Part shown: positions 47,673 through 61,360 of the stretch, one piece after another
Layout: the number at the start of each line of letters is the position of its first letter
Numbering within the stretch: position 1 is the first letter of the stretch
Source: Rhynochetos jubatus
Lineage: Eukaryota; Chordata; Aves; Eurypygiformes; Rhynochetidae
Direction of reading: 5' to 3'
DNA length: 64,000 nucleotides
Assembly: GCA_027574665.1 (NCBI GenBank)
Contig: CM050655.1
Location: 806,001 to 870,000 of the forward strand
Notes under the pieces: model-generated
Databases searched by the model: none
The model's input: the letters and a program-made list of their open reading frames with translations, nothing else
What the model was told of the DNA's origin: nothing
Program-made: the position numbers and the translations under genes

Positions 47673-49088
47673 ATCCACAGGGTCACCTTCTCTGTGCTAA
47701 CCGGCTCGGAGAGGCTCGAAGGCGCGGCTCGTTGAAGCGTCTGCCCGAACACGGACATCTGAAGCAGCACTGTAATGCGACCAAACAGAAAGAGTTAGGA
47801 GAGAATTTCTTGTCCCTCCTTGCTGCGCCTTTGCAGAGCACTGCGTGCCAGAGCAGCCGGATCGCTGTGTTGCTTGCAATCTCCAGTTCCAACAGTGCCA
47901 CAGTTCCTCGGCAACAGAAAGAGCTAGGAAGGAATTGCTTGCCCTGTTTTCTCTCGCTGTGCTCTAGCAGTTCGTTCCCTTTTCGGCAGAGCGCGGGACC
48001 GCTTGCAAAGCTTAGAAACAAACCTCTCCCTTTTCCTCCAAAAGGGAGAGAGCTACGAGAGAATTTCTTAGGGAAACCTTGTTTGTTTTGGCAGAGCACT
48101 GCATGCCTCTTAAGACAGAGCTCTGGATCCCCGGGAAAGTCGAAATCCACAGGGTCACCTTCTCTGTGCTAACCGGCTCGGAGAGGCTCGAAGGCGCGGC
48201 TCGTTGAAGCGTCTGCCCGAACACGGACATCTAAAGCAGCACTGTAATGCGACCAAACAGAAAGAGTTAGGAGAGAATTTCTTGTCCCTTCTTGCTGCGC
48301 CTTTGCAGAGCACTGCGTGCCAGAGCAGCCGGATCGCTGTGTCGCTTGCAATCTCCAGTTCCAACAGTGCCACAGTTCCTCGGCAACAGAAAGAGCTAGG
48401 AAGGAATTGCTTGCGCTGATTTCTCTCGCTGTGCTCTAGCAGTTCGTTCCCTTTTCGGCAGAGCGCGGGACCGCTTGCAAAGCTTAGAAACAAACCTCTC
48501 CCTTTTCCTCCAAAAGGGAGAGAGCTACGAGAGAATTTCTTAGGGAAACCTTGTTTGTTTTGGCAGAGCACTGCATGCTTCTTAAGACAGAGCTCTGGAT
48601 CCCCGGGAAAGTCGAAATCCACAGGGTCACCTTCTCTGTGCTAACCGGCTCGGAGAGGCTCGAAGGCGCGGCTCGTTGAAGCGTCTGCCCGAACACGGAC
48701 ATCTGAAGCAGCACTGTAATGCGAGCAAACAGAAAGAGTTAGGAGAGAATTTCTTGTCCCTCCTTGCTGCGCCTTTGCAGAGCACTGCGTGCCAGAGCAG
48801 CCGGATCGCTGTGTTGCTTGCAATCTCCAGTTCCAACAGTGCCACAGTTCCTCGGCAACAGAAAGAGCTAGGAAGGAATTGCTTGCGCTGATTTCTCTCG
48901 CTGTGCTCTAGCAGTTCGTTCCCTTTTCGGCAGAGCGCGGGACCGCTTGCAAAGCTTAGAAACAAACCTCTCCCTTTTCCTCCAAAAGGGAGAGAGCTAC
49001 GAGAGAATTTCTTAGGGAAACCTTGTTTGTTTTGGCAGAGCACTGCATGCCTCTTAAGACAGAGCTCTGGATCCCCGGGAAAGTCGAA
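47673..49088. repeat. Three-unit cassette (1,416 bp), copy 1 (units 102-104)
   Basis: u102: 89G,109C,199T,275T plus a G-to-C change giving ttgccctg near 47943. u103: 109C,146T,199C,435T. u104: 89G,109G,199T. This rare combination recurs intact at 61361-62776, 13,688 bases (29 units) to the right. The ttgccctg change occurs nowhere else in the window. Confidence 0.82.
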
Positions 49089-51920
49089 ATCCACAGGGTC
49101 ACCTTCTCTGTGCTAACCGGTTCGGAGAGGCTCGAAGGCGCGGCTCGTTGAAGCGTCTGCCCGAACACGGACATCTAAAGCAGCACTGTAATGCGAGCAA
49201 ACAGAAAGAGTTAGGAGAGAATTTCTTGTCCCTCCTTGCTGCGCCTTTGCAGAGCACTGCGTGCCAGAGCAGCCGGATCGCTGTGTTGCTTGCAATCTCC
49301 AGTTCCAACAGTGCCACAGTTCCTCGGCAACAGAAAGAGCTAGGAAGGAATTGCTTGCGCTGATTTCTCTCGCTGTGCTCTAGCAGTTCGTTCCCTTTTC
49401 GGCAGAGCGCGGGACCGCTTGCAAAGCTTAGAAACAAACCTCTCCCTTTTCCTCCAAAAGGGAGAGAGCTACGAGAGAATTTCTTAGGGAAACCTTGTTT
49501 GTTTTGGCAGAGCACTGCATGCCTCTTAAGACAGAGCTCTGGATCCCCGGGAAAGTCGAAATCCACAGGGTCACCTTCTCTGTGCTAACCGGCTCGGAGA
49601 GGCTCGAAGGCGCGGCTCGTTGAAGCGTCTGCCCGAACACGGACATCTAAAGCAGCACTGTAATGCGAGCAAACAGAAAGAGTTAGGAGAGAATTTCTTG
49701 TCCCTCCTTGCTGCGCCTTTGCAGAGCACTGCGTGCCAGAGCAGCCGGATCGCTGTGTTGCTTGCAATCTCCAGTTCCAACAGTGCCACAGTTCCTCGGC
49801 AACAGAAAGAGCTAGGAAGGAATTGCTTGCGCTGATTTCTCTCGCTGTGCTCTAGCAGTTCGTTCCCTTTTCGGCAGAGCGCGGGACCGCTTGCAAAGCT
49901 TAGAAACAAACCTCTCCCTTTTCCTCCAAAAGGGAGAGAGCTACGAGAGAATTTCTTAGGGAAACCTTGTTTGTTTTGGCAGAGCACTGCATGCCTCTTA
50001 AGACAGAGCTCTGGATCCCCGGGAAAGTCGAAATCCACAGGGTCACCTTCTCTGTGCTAACAGGCTCGGAGAGGCTCGAAGGCGCGGCTCGTTGAAGCGT
50101 CTGCCCGAACACGGACATCTAAAGCAGCACTGTAATGCGAGCAAACAGAAAGAGTTAGGAGAGAATTTCTTGTCCCTCCTTGCTGCGCCTTTGCAGAGCA
50201 CTGCGTGCCAGAGCAGCCGGATCGCTGTGTCGCTTGCAATCTCCAGTTCCAACAGTGCCACAGTTCCTCGGCAACAGAAAGAGCTAGGAAGGAATTGCTT
50301 GCGCTGATTTCTCTCGCTGTGCTCTAGCAGTTCGTTCCCTTTTCGGCAGAGCGCGGGACCGCTTGCAAAGCTTAGAAACAAACCTCTCCCTTTTCCTCCA
50401 AAAGGGAGAGAGCTACGAGAGAATTTCTTAGGGAAACCTTGTTTGTTTTGGCAGAGCACTGCATGCCTCTTAAGACAGAGCTCTGGATCCCCGGGAAAGT
50501 CGAAATCCACAGGGTCACCTTCTCTGTGCTAACAGGCTCGGAGAGGCTCGAAGGCGCGGCTCGTTGAAGCGTCTGCCCGAACACGGACATCTAAAGCAGC
50601 ACTGTAATGCGAGCAAACAGAAAGAGTTAGGAGAGAATTTCTTGTCCCTCCTTGCTGCGCCTTTGCAGAGCACTGCGTGCCAGAGCAGCCGGATCGCTGT
50701 GTTGCTTGCAATCTCCAGTTCCAACAGTGCCACAGTTCCTCGGCAACAGAAAGAGCTAGGAAGGAATTGCTTGCGCTGATTTCTCTCGCTGTGCTCTAGC
50801 AGTTCGTTCCCTTTTCGGCAGAGCGCGGGACCGCTTGCAAAGCTTAGAAACAAACCTCTCCCTTTTCCTCCAAAAGGGAGAGAGCTACGAGAGAATTTCT
50901 TAGGGAAACCTTGTTTGTTTTGGCAGAGCACTGCATGCCTCTTAAGACAGAGCTCTGGATCCCCGGGAAAGTCGAAATCCACAGGGTCACCTTCTCTGTG
51001 CTAACCGGCTCGGAGAGGCTCGAAGGCGCGGCTCGTTGAAGCGTCTGCCCGAACACGGACATCTAAAGCAGCACTGTAATGCGAGCAAACAGAAAGAGTT
51101 AGGAGAGAATTTCTTGTCCCTCCTTGCTGCGCCTTTGCAGAGCACTGCGTGCCAGAGCAGCCGGATCGCTGTGTCGCTTGCAATCTCCAGTTCCAACAGT
51201 GCCACAGTTCCTCGGCAACAGAAAGAGCTAGGAAGGAATTGCTTGCGCTGATTTCTCTCGCTGTGCTACAGCAGTTCGTTCCCTTTTCGGCAGAGCGCGG
51301 GACCGCTTGCAAAGCTTAGAAACAAACCTCTCCCTTTTCCTCCAAAAGGGAGAGAGCTACGAGAGAATTTCTTAGGGAAACCTTGTTTGTTTTGGCAGAG
51401 CACTGCATGCCTCTTAAGACAGAGCTCTGGATCCCCGGGAAAGTCGAAATCCACAGGGTCACCTTCTCTGTGCTAACCGGCTCGGAGAGGCTCGAAGGCG
51501 CGGCTCGTTGAAGCGTCTGCCCGAACACGGACATCTAAAGCAGCACTGTAATGCGAGCAAACAGAAAGAGTTAGGAGAGAATTTCTTGTCCCTCCTTGCT
51601 GCGCCTTTGCAGAGCACTGCGTGCCAGAGCAGCCGGATCGCTGTGTTGCTTGCAATCTCCAGTTCCAACAGTGCCACAGTTCCTCGGCAACAGAAAGAGC
51701 TAGGAAGGAATTGCTTGCGCTGATTTCTCTCGCTGTGCTACAGCAGTTCGTTCCCTTTTCGGCAGAGCGCGGGACCGCTTGCAAAGCTTAGAAACAAACC
51801 TCTCCCTTTTCCTCCAAAAGGGAGAGAGCTACGAGAGAATTTCTTAGGGAAACCTTGTTTGTTTTGGCAGAGCACTGCATGCCTCTTAAGACAGAGCTCT
51901 GTATCCCCGGGAAAGTCGAA
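49089..51920. repeat. Units 105-110, containing an octamer fragment
   Basis: Barcodes: u105 109G,199T with private 33T (49121); u106 199T; u107 30A,199C; u108 30A,199T; u109 199C,292A/293C; u110 199T,292A/293C with a private G-to-T at 51902. Units 106-108 match units 49-51 and 57-59 of the octamer in order, about 25-27 kb away, so this may be a displaced piece of the same HOR. Confidence 0.78.
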
Positions 51921-53336
51921 ATCCACAGGGTCACCTTCTCTGTGCTAACCGGCTCGGAGAGGCTCGAAGGCGCGGCTCGTTGAAGCGTCTGCCCGAACAC
52001 GGACATCTGAAGCAGCACTGTAATGCGAGCAAACAGAAAGAGTTAGGAGAGAATTTCTTGTCCCTCCTTGCTGCGCCTTTGCAGAGCACTGCGTGCCAGA
52101 GCAGCCGGATCGCTGTGTCGCTTGCAATCTCCAGTTCCAACAGTGCCACAGTTCCTCGGCAACAGAAAGAGCTAGGAAGGAATTGCTTGCGCTGATTTCT
52201 CTCGCTGTGCTACAGCAGTTCGTTCCCTTTTCGGCAGAGCGCGGGACCGCTTGCAAAGCTTAGAAACAAACCTCTCCCTTTTCCTCCAAAAGGGAGAGAG
52301 CTACGAGAGAATTTCTTAGGGAAACCTTGTTTGTTTTGGCAGAGCACTGCATGCTTCTTAAGACAGAGCTCTGGATCCCCGGGAAAGTCGAAATCCACAG
52401 GGTCACCTTCTCTGTGCTAACCGGCTCGGAGAGGCTCGAAGGCGCGGCTCGTTGAAGCGTCTGCCCGAACACGGACATCTGAAGCAGCACTGTAATGCGA
52501 GCAAACAGAAAGAGTTAGGAGAGAATTTCTTGTCCCTCCTTGCTGCGCCTTTGCAGAGCACTGCGTGCCAGAGCAGCCGGATCGCTGTGTTGCTTGCAAT
52601 CTCCAGTTCCAACAGTGCCACAGTTCCTCGGCAACAGAAAGAGCTAGGAAGGAATTGCTTGCGCTGATTTCTCTCGCTGTGCTCTAGCAGTTCGTTCCCT
52701 TTTCGGCAGAGCGCGGGACCGCTTGCAAAGCTTAGAAACAAACCTCTCCCTTTTCCTCCAAAAGGGAGAGAGCTACGAGAGAATTTCTTAGGGAAACCTT
52801 GTTTGTTTTGGCAGAGCACTGCATGCCTCTTAAGACAGAGCTCTGGATCCCCGGGAAAGTCGAAATCCACAGGGTCACCTTCTCTGTGCTAACCGGCTCG
52901 GAGAGGCTCGAAGGCGCGGCTCGTTGAAGCGTCTGCCCGAACACGGACATCTGAAGCAGCACTGTAATGCTACCAAACAGAAAGAGTTAGGAGAGAATTT
53001 CTTGTCCCTCCTTGCTGCGCCTTTGCAGAGCACTGCGTGCCAGAGCAGCCGGATCGCTGTGTCGCTTGCAATCTCCAGTTCCAACAGTGCCACAGTTCCT
53101 CGGCAACAGAAAGAGCTAGGAAGGAATTGCTTGCGCTGATTTCTCTCGCTGTGCTCTAGCAGTTCGTTCCCTTTTCGGCAGAGCGCGGGACCGCTTGCAA
53201 AGCTTAGAAACAAACCTCTCCCTTTTCCTCCAAAAGGGAGAGAGCTACGAGAGAATTTCTTAGGGAAACCTTGTTTGTTTTGGCAGAGCACTGCATGCCT
53301 CTTAAGACAGAGCTCTGGATCCCCGGGAAAGTCGAA
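51921..53336. repeat. Units 111-113: run of 89G units with a hybrid unit
   Basis: u111 has type B markers (89G,109G,199C,292A/293C) in its left part and 435T near its right end, an allele otherwise seen only in units 103 and 132. u112 equals u104 and u133 in barcode. u113 has 89G, 109C and a private 107T (gctacc), with 199C. The 435T unit followed by an 89G,109G,199T unit is the same junction as in the three-unit cassette, so u111 looks like a crossover product. Confidence 0.8.
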
Positions 53337-56300
53337 ATCCACAGGGTCACCTTCTCTGTGCTAACCGGCTCGGAGAGGCTCGAAGGCGCGGCTCGTTGAA
53401 GCGTCTGCCCGAACACGGACATCTAAAGCAGCACTGTAATGCGAGCAAACAGAAAGAGTTAGGAGAGAATTTCTTGTCCCTCCTTGCTGCGCCTTTGCAG
53501 AGCACTGCGTGCCAGAGCAGCCGGATCGCTGTGTTGCTTGCAATCTCCAGTTCCAACAGTGCCACAGTTCCTCGGCAACAGAAAGAGCTAGGAAGGAATT
53601 GCTTGCGCTGATTTCTCTCGCTGTGCTCTAGCAGTTCGTTCCCTTTTCGGCAGAGCGCGGGACCGCTTGCAAAGCTTAGAAACAAACCTCTCCCTTTTCC
53701 TCCAAAAGGGAGAGAGCTACGAGAGAATTTCTTAGGGAAACCTTGTTTGTTTTGGCAGAGCACTGCATGCCTCTTAAGACAGAGCTCTGGATCCCCGGGA
53801 AAGTCGAAATCCACAGGGTCACCTTCTCTGTGCTAACCGGCTCGGAGAGGCTCGAAGGCGCGGCTCGTTGAAGCGTCTGCCCGAACACGGACATCTGAAG
53901 CAGCACTGTAATGCGAGCAAACAGAAAGAGTTAGGAGAGAATTTCTTGTCCCTCCTTGCTGCGCCTTTGCAGAGCACTGCGTGCCAGAGCAGCCGGATCG
54001 CTGTGTCGCTTGCAATCTCCAGTTCCAACAGTGCCACAGTTCCTCGGCAACAGAAAGAGCTAGGAAGGAATTGCTTGCGCTGATTTCTCTCGCTGTGCTA
54101 CAGCAGTTCGTTCCCTTTTCGGCAGAGCGCGGGACCGCTTGCAAAGCTTAGAAACAAACCTCTCCCTTTTCCTCCAAAAGGGAGAGAGCTACGAGAGAAT
54201 TTCTTAGGGAAACCTTGTTTGTTTTGGCAGAGCACTGCATGCCTCTTAAGACAGAGCTCTGGATCCCCGGGAAAGTCGAAATCCACAGGGTCACCTTCTC
54301 TGTGCTAACCGGCTCGGAGAGGCTCGAAGGCGCGGCTCGTTGAAGCGTCTGCCCGAACACGGACATCTAAAGCAGCACTGTAATGCGAGCAAACAGAAAG
54401 AGTTAGGAGAGAATTTCTTGTCCCTCCTTGCTGCGCCTTTGCAGAGCACTGCGTGCCAGAGCAGCCGGATCGCTGTGTCGCTTGCAATCTCCAGTTCCAA
54501 CAGTGCCACAGTTCCTCGGCAACAGAAAGAGCTAGGAAGGAATTGCTTGCGCTGATTTCTCTCGCTGTGCTCTAGCAGTTCGTTCCCTTTTCGGCAGAGC
54601 GCGGGACCGCTTGCAAAGCTTAGAAACAAACCTCTCCCTTTTCCTCCAAAAGGGAGAGAGCTACGAGAGAATTTCTTAGGGAAACCTTGTTTGTTTTGGC
54701 AGAGCACTGCATGCCTCTTAAGACAGAGCTCTGGATCCCCGGGAAAGTCGAAATCCACAGGGTCACCTTCTCTGTGCTAACCGGCTCGGAGAGGCTCGAA
54801 GGCGCGGCTCGTTGAAGCGTCTGCCCGAACACGGACATCTAAAGCAGCACTGTAATGCGAGCAAACAGAAAGAGTTAGGAGAGAATTTCTTGTCCCTCCT
54901 TGCTGCGCCTTTGCAGAGCACTGCGTGCCAGAGCAGCCGGATCGCTGTGTCGCTTGCAATCTCCAGTTCCAACAGTGCCACAGTTCCTCGGCAACAGAAA
55001 GAGCTAGGAAGGAATTGCTTGCGCTGATTTCTCTCGCTGTGCTCTAGCAGTTCGTTCCCTTTTCGGCAGAGCGCGGGACCGCTTGCAAAGCTTAGAAACA
55101 AACCTCTCCCTTTTCCTCCAAAAGGGAGAGAGCTACGAGAGAATTTCTTAGGGAAACCTTGTTTGTTTTGGCAGAGCACTGCATGCCTCTTAAGACAGAG
55201 CTCTGGATCCCCGGGAAAGTCGAAATCCACAGGGTCACCTTCTCTGTGCTAACCGGCTCGGAGAGGCTCGAAGGCGCGGCTCGTTGAAGCGTCTGCCCGA
55301 ACACGGACATCTGAAGCAGCACTGTAATGCGAGCAAACAGAAAGAGTTAGGAGAGAATTTCTTGTCCCTCCTTGCTGCGCCTTTGCAGAGCACTGCGTGC
55401 CAGAGCAGCCGGATCGCTGTGTCGCTTGCAATCTCCAGTTCCAACAGTGCCACAGTTCCTCGGCAACAGAAAGAGCTAGGAAGGAATTGCTTGCGCTGAT
55501 TTCTCTCGCTGTGCTACAGCAGTTCGTTCCCTTTTCGGCAGAGCGCGGGACCGCTTGCAAAGCTTAGAAACAAACCTCTCCCTTTTCCTCCAAAAGGGAG
55601 AGAGCTACGAGAGAATTTCTTAGGGAAACCTTGTTTGTTTTGGCAGAGCACTGCATGCCTCTTAAGACAGAGCTCTGGATCCCCGGGAAAGTCGAAATCC
55701 ACAGGGTCACCTTCTCTGTGCTAACCGGCTCGGAGAGGCTCGAAGGCGCGGCTCGTTGAAGCGTCTGCCCGAACACGGACATCTAAAGCAGCACTGTAAT
55801 GCGACCAAACAGAAAGAGTTAGGAGAGAATTTCTTGTCCCTCCTTGCTGCGCCTTTGCAGAGCACTGCGTGCCAGAGCAGCCGGATCGCTGTGTCGCTTG
55901 CAATCTCCAGTTCCAACAGTGCCACAGTTCCTCGGCAACAGAAAGAGCTAGGAAGGAATTGCTTGCGCTGATTTCTCTCGCTGTGCTCTAGCAGTTCGTT
56001 CCCTTTTCGGCAGAGCGCGGGACCGCTTGCAAAGCTTAGAAACAAACCTCTCCCTTTTCCTCCAAAAGGGAGAGAGCTACGAGAGAATTTCTTAGGGAAA
56101 CCTTGTTTGTTTTGGCAGAGCACTGCATGCCTCTTAAGACAGAGCTCTGGATCCCCGGGAAAGTCGAAATCCACAGGGTCACCTTCTCTGTGCTAACCGG
56201 CTCGGAGAGGCTCGAAGGCGCGGCTCGTTGAAGCGTCTGCCCGAACACGGACATCTGAAGCAGCACTGTAATGCGAGCAAACAGAAAGAGTTAGGAGAGA

Positions 56301-59300
56301 ATTTCTTGTCCCTCCTTGCTGCGCCTTTGCAGAGCACTGCGTGCCAGAGCAGCCGGATCGCTGTGTCGCTTGCAATCTCCAGTTCCAACAGTGCCACAGT
56401 TCCTCGGCAACAGAAAGAGCTAGGAAGGAATTGCTTGCGCTGATTTCTCTCGCTGTGCTACAGCAGTTCGTTCCCTTTTCGGCAGAGCGCGGGACCGCTT
56501 GCAAAGCTTAGAAACAAACCTCTCCCTTTTCCTCCAAAAGGGAGAGAGCTACGAGAGAATTTCTTAGGGAAACCTTGTTTGTTTTGGCAGAGCACTGCAT
56601 GCCTCTTAAGACAGAGCTCTGGATCCCCGGGAAAGTCGAAATCCACAGGGTCACCTTCTCTGTGCTAACCGGCTCGGAGAGGCTCGAAGGCGCGGCTCGT
56701 TGAAGCGTCTGCCCGAACACGGACATCTAAAGCAGCACTGTAATGCGAGCAAACAGAAAGAGTTAGGAGAGAATTTCTTGTCCCTCCTTGCTGCGCCTTT
56801 GCAGAGCACTGCGTGCCAGAGCAGCCGGATCGCTGTGTCGCTTGCAATCTCCAGTTCCAACAGTGCCACAGTTCCTCGGCAACAGAAAGAGCTAGGAAGG
56901 AATTGCTTGCGCTGATTTCTCTCGCTGTGCTCTAGCAGTTCGTTCCCTTTTCGGCAGAGCGCGGGACCGCTTGCAAAGCTTAGAAACAAACCTCTCCCTT
57001 TTCCTCCAAAAGGGAGAGAGCTACGAGAGAATTTCTTAGGGAAACCTTGTTTGTTTTGGCAGAGCACTGCATGCCTCTTAAGACAGAGCTCTGGATCCCC
57101 GGGAAAGTCGAAATCCACAGGGTCACCTTCTCTGTGCTAACAGGCTCGGAGAGGCTCGAAGGCGCGGCTCGTTGAAGCGTCTGCCCGAACACGGACATCT
57201 AAAGCAGCACTGTAATGCGAGCAAACAGAAAGAGTTAGGAGAGAATTTCTTGTCCCTCCTTGCTGCGCCTTTGCAGAGCACTGCGTGCCAGAGCAGCCGG
57301 ATCGCTGTGTCGCTTGCAATCTCCAGTTCCAACAGTGCCACAGTTCCTCGGCAACAGAAAGAGCTAGGAAGGAATTGCTTGCGCTGATTTCTCTCGCTGT
57401 GCTCTAGCAGTTCGTTCCCTTTTCGGCAGAGCGCGGGACCGCTTGCAAAGCTTAGAAACAAACCTCTCCCTTTTCCTCCAAAAGGGAGAGAGCTACGAGA
57501 GAATTTCTTAGGGAAACCTTGTTTGTTTTGGCAGAGCACTGCATGCCTCTTAAGACAGAGCTCTGGATCCCCGGGAAAGTCGAAATCCACAGGGTCACCT
57601 TCTCTGTGCTAACCGGCTCGGAGAGGCTCGAAGGCGCGGCTCGTTGAAGCGTCTGCCCGAACACGGACATCTGAAGCAGCACTGTAATGCGAGCAAACAG
57701 AAAGAGTTAGGAGAGAATTTCTTGTCCCTCCTTGCTGCGCCTTTGCAGAGCACTGCGTGCCAGAGCAGCCGGATCGCTGTGTCGCTTGCAATCTCCAGTT
57801 CCAACAGTGCCACAGTTCCTCGGCAACAGAAAGAGCTAGGAAGGAATTGCTTGCGCTGATTTCTCTCGCTGTGCTCTAGCAGTTCGTTCCCTTTTCGGCA
57901 GAGCGCGGGACCGCTTGCAAAGCTTAGAAACAAACCTCTCCCTTTTCCTCCAAAAGGGAGAGAGCTACGAGAGAATTTCTTAGGGAAACCTTGTTTGTTT
58001 TGGCAGAGCACTGCATGCCTCTTAAGACAGAGCTCTGGATCCCCGGGAAAGTCGAAATCCACAGGGTCACCTTCTCTGTGCTAACCGGCTCGGAGAGGCT
58101 CGAAGGCGCGGCTCGTTGAAGCGTCTGCCCGAACACGGACATCTAAAGCAGCACTGTAATGCGACCAAACAGAAAGAGTTAGGAGAGAATTTCTTGTCCC
58201 TCCTTGCTGCGCCTTTGCAGAGCACTGCGTGCCAGAGCAGCCGGATCGCTGTGTCGCTTGCAATCTCCAGTTCCAACAGTGCCACAGTTCCTCGGCAACA
58301 GAAAGAGCTAGGAAGGAATTGCTTGCGCTGATTTCTCTCGCTGTGCTCTAGCAGTTCGTTCCCTTTTCGGCAGAGCGCGGGACCGCTTGCAAAGCTTAGA
58401 AACAAACCTCTCCCTTTTCCTCCAAAAGGGAGAGAGCTACGAGAGAATTTCTTAGGGAAACCTTGTTTGTTTTGGCAGAGCACTGCATGCCTCTTAAGAC
58501 AGAGCTCTGGATCCCCGGGAAAGTCGAAATCCACAGGGTCACCTTCTCTGTGCTAACCGGCTCGGAGAGGCTCGAAGGCGCGGCTCGTTGAAGCGTCTGC
58601 CCGAACACGGACATCTGAAGCAGCACTGTAATGCGAGCAAACAGAAAGAGTTAGGAGAGAATTTCTTGTCCCTCCTTGCTGCGCCTTTGCAGAGCACTGC
58701 GTGCCAGAGCAGCCGGATCGCTGTGTCGCTTGCAATCTCCAGTTCCAACAGTGCCACAGTTCCTCGGCAACAGAAAGAGCTAGGAAGGAATTGCTTGCGC
58801 TGATTTCTCTCGCTGTGCTACAGCAGTTCGTTCCCTTTTCGGCAGAGCGCGGGACCGCTTGCAAAGCTTAGAAACAAACCTCTCCCTTTTCCTCCAAAAG
58901 GGAGAGAGCTACGAGAGAATTTCTTAGGGAAACCTTGTTTGTTTTGGCAGAGCACTGCATGCCTCTTAAGACAGAGCTCTGGATCCCCGGGAAAGTCGAA
59001 ATCCACAGGGTCACCTTCTCTGTGCTAACCGGCTCGGAGAGGCTCGAAGGCGCGGCTCGTTGAAGCGTCTGCCCGAACACGGACATCTAAAGCAGCACTG
59101 TAATGCGAGCAAACAGAAAGAGTTAGGAGAGAATTTCTTGTCCCTCCTTGCTGCGCCTTTGCAGAGCACTGCGTGCCAGAGCAGCCGGATCGCTGTGTCG
59201 CTTGCAATCTCCAGTTCCAACAGTGCCACAGTTCCTCGGCAACAGAAAGAGCTAGGAAGGAATTGCTTGCGCTGATTTCTCTCGCTGTGCTCTAGCAGTT

Positions 59301-61360
59301 CGTTCCCTTTTCGGCAGAGCGCGGGACCGCTTGCAAAGCTTAGAAACAAACCTCTCCCTTTTCCTCCAAAAGGGAGAGAGCTACGAGAGAATTTCTTAGG
59401 GAAACCTTGTTTGTTTTGGCAGAGCACTGCATGCCTCTTAAGACAGAGCTCTGGATCCCCGGGAAAGTCGAAATCCACAGGGTCACCTTCTCTGTGCTAA
59501 CCGGCTCGGAGAGGCTCGAAGGCGCGGCTCGTTGAAGCGTCTGCCCGAACACGGACATCTAAAGCAGCACTGTAATGCGAGCAAACAGAAAGAGTTAGGA
59601 GAGAATTTCTTGTCCCTCCTTGCTGCGCCTTTGCAGAGCACTGCGTGCCAGAGCAGCCGGATCGCTGTGTCGCTTGCAATCTCCAGTTCCAACAGTGCCA
59701 CAGTTCCTCGGCAACAGAAAGAGCTAGGAAGGAATTGCTTGCGCTGATTTCTCTCGCTGTGCTCTAGCAGTTCGTTCCCTTTTCGGCAGAGCGCGGGACC
59801 GCTTGCAAAGCTTAGAAACAAACCTCTCCCTTTTCCTCCAAAAGGGAGAGAGCTACGAGAGAATTTCTTAGGGAAACCTTGTTTGTTTTGGCAGAGCACT
59901 GCATGCCTCTTAAGACAGAGCTCTGGATCCCCGGGAAAGTCAAAATCCACAGGGTCACCTTCTCTGTGCTAACAGGCTCGGAGAGGCTCGAAGGCGCGGC
60001 TCGTTGAAGCGTCTGCCCGAACACGGACATCTAAAGCAGCACTGTAATGCGACCAAACAGAAAGAGTTAGGAGAGAATTTCTTGTCCCTCCTTGCTGCGC
60101 CTTTGCAGAGCACTGCGTGCCAGAGCAGCCGGATCGCTGTGTCGCTTGCAATCTCCAGTTCCAACAGTGCCACAGTTCCTCGGCAACAGAAAGAGCTAGG
60201 AAGGAATTGCTTGCGCTGATTTCTCTCGCTGTGCTCTAGCAGTTCGTTCCCTTTTCGGCAGAGCGCGGGACCGCTTGCAAAGCTTAGAAACAAACCTCTC
60301 CCTTTTCCTCCAAAAGGGAGAGAGCTACGAGAGAATTTCTTAGGGAAACCTTGTTTGTTTTGGCAGAGCACTGCATGCCTCTTAAGACAGAGCTCTGGAT
60401 CCCCGGGAAAGTCGAAATCCACAGGGTCACCTTCTCTGTGCTAACCGGCTCGGAGAGGCTCGAATGCGCGGCTCGTTGAAGCGTCTGCCCGAACACGGAC
60501 ATCTAAAGCAGCACTGTAATGCGACCAAACAGAAAGAGTTAGGAGAGAATTTCTTGTCCCTCCTTGCTGCGCCTTTGCAGAGCACTGCGTGCCAGAGCAG
60601 CCGGATCGCTGTGTTGTTTGCAATCTCCAGTTCCAACAGTGCCACAGTTCCTCGGCAACAGAAAGAGCTAGGAAGGAATTGCTTGCGCTGATTTCTCTCG
60701 CTGTGCTCTAGCAGTTCGTTCCCTTTTCGGCAGAGCGCGGGACCGCTTGCAAAGCTTAGAAACAAACCTCTCCCTTTTCCTCCAAAAGGGAGAGAGCTAC
60801 GAGAGAATTTCTTAGGGAAACCTTGTTTGTTTTGGCAGAGCACTGCATGCCTCTTAAGACAGAGCTCTGGATCCCCGGGAAAGTCGAAATCCACAGGGTC
60901 ACCTTCTCTGTGCTAACAGGCTCGGAGAGGCTCGAAGGCGCGGCTCGTTGAAGCGTCTGCCCGAACACGGACATCTAAAGCAGCACTGTAATGCGAGCAA
61001 ACAGAAAGAGTTAGGAGAGAATTTCTTGTCCCTCCTTGCTGCGCCTTTGCAGAGTACTGCGTGCCAGAGCAGCCGGATCGCTGTGTTGCTTGCAATCTCC
61101 AGTTCCAACAGTGCCACAGTTCCTCGGCAACAGAAAGAGCTAGGAAGGAATTGCTTGCGCTGATTTCTCTCGCTGTGCTACAGCAGTTCGTTCCCTTTTC
61201 GGCAGAGCGCGGGACCGCTTGCAAAGCTTAGAAACAAACCTCTCCCTTTTCCTCCAAAAGGGAGAGAGCTACGAGAGAATTTCTTAGGGAAACCTTGTTT
61301 GTTTTGGCAGAGCACTGCATGCCTCTTAAGACAGAGCTCTGGATCCCCGGGAAAGTCGAA
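53337..61360. repeat. Units 114-130: mosaic of B, E and F units
   Basis: In order: u114 109G,199T; u115 B; u116 E; u117 E; u118 B; u119 F; u120 B; u121 E; u122 30A,199C; u123 89G,109G,199C; u124 F; u125 B; u126 E; u127 E with private 470A (59942); u128 30A,109C,199C; u129 109C,199T with private 49T and 201T; u130 30A,109G,199T,292A/293C with private 167T. F-B-E occurs at units 119-121 and 124-126 (five-unit offset). B-E-E occurs at 115-117 and 125-127 (ten-unit offset). Confidence 0.82.
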
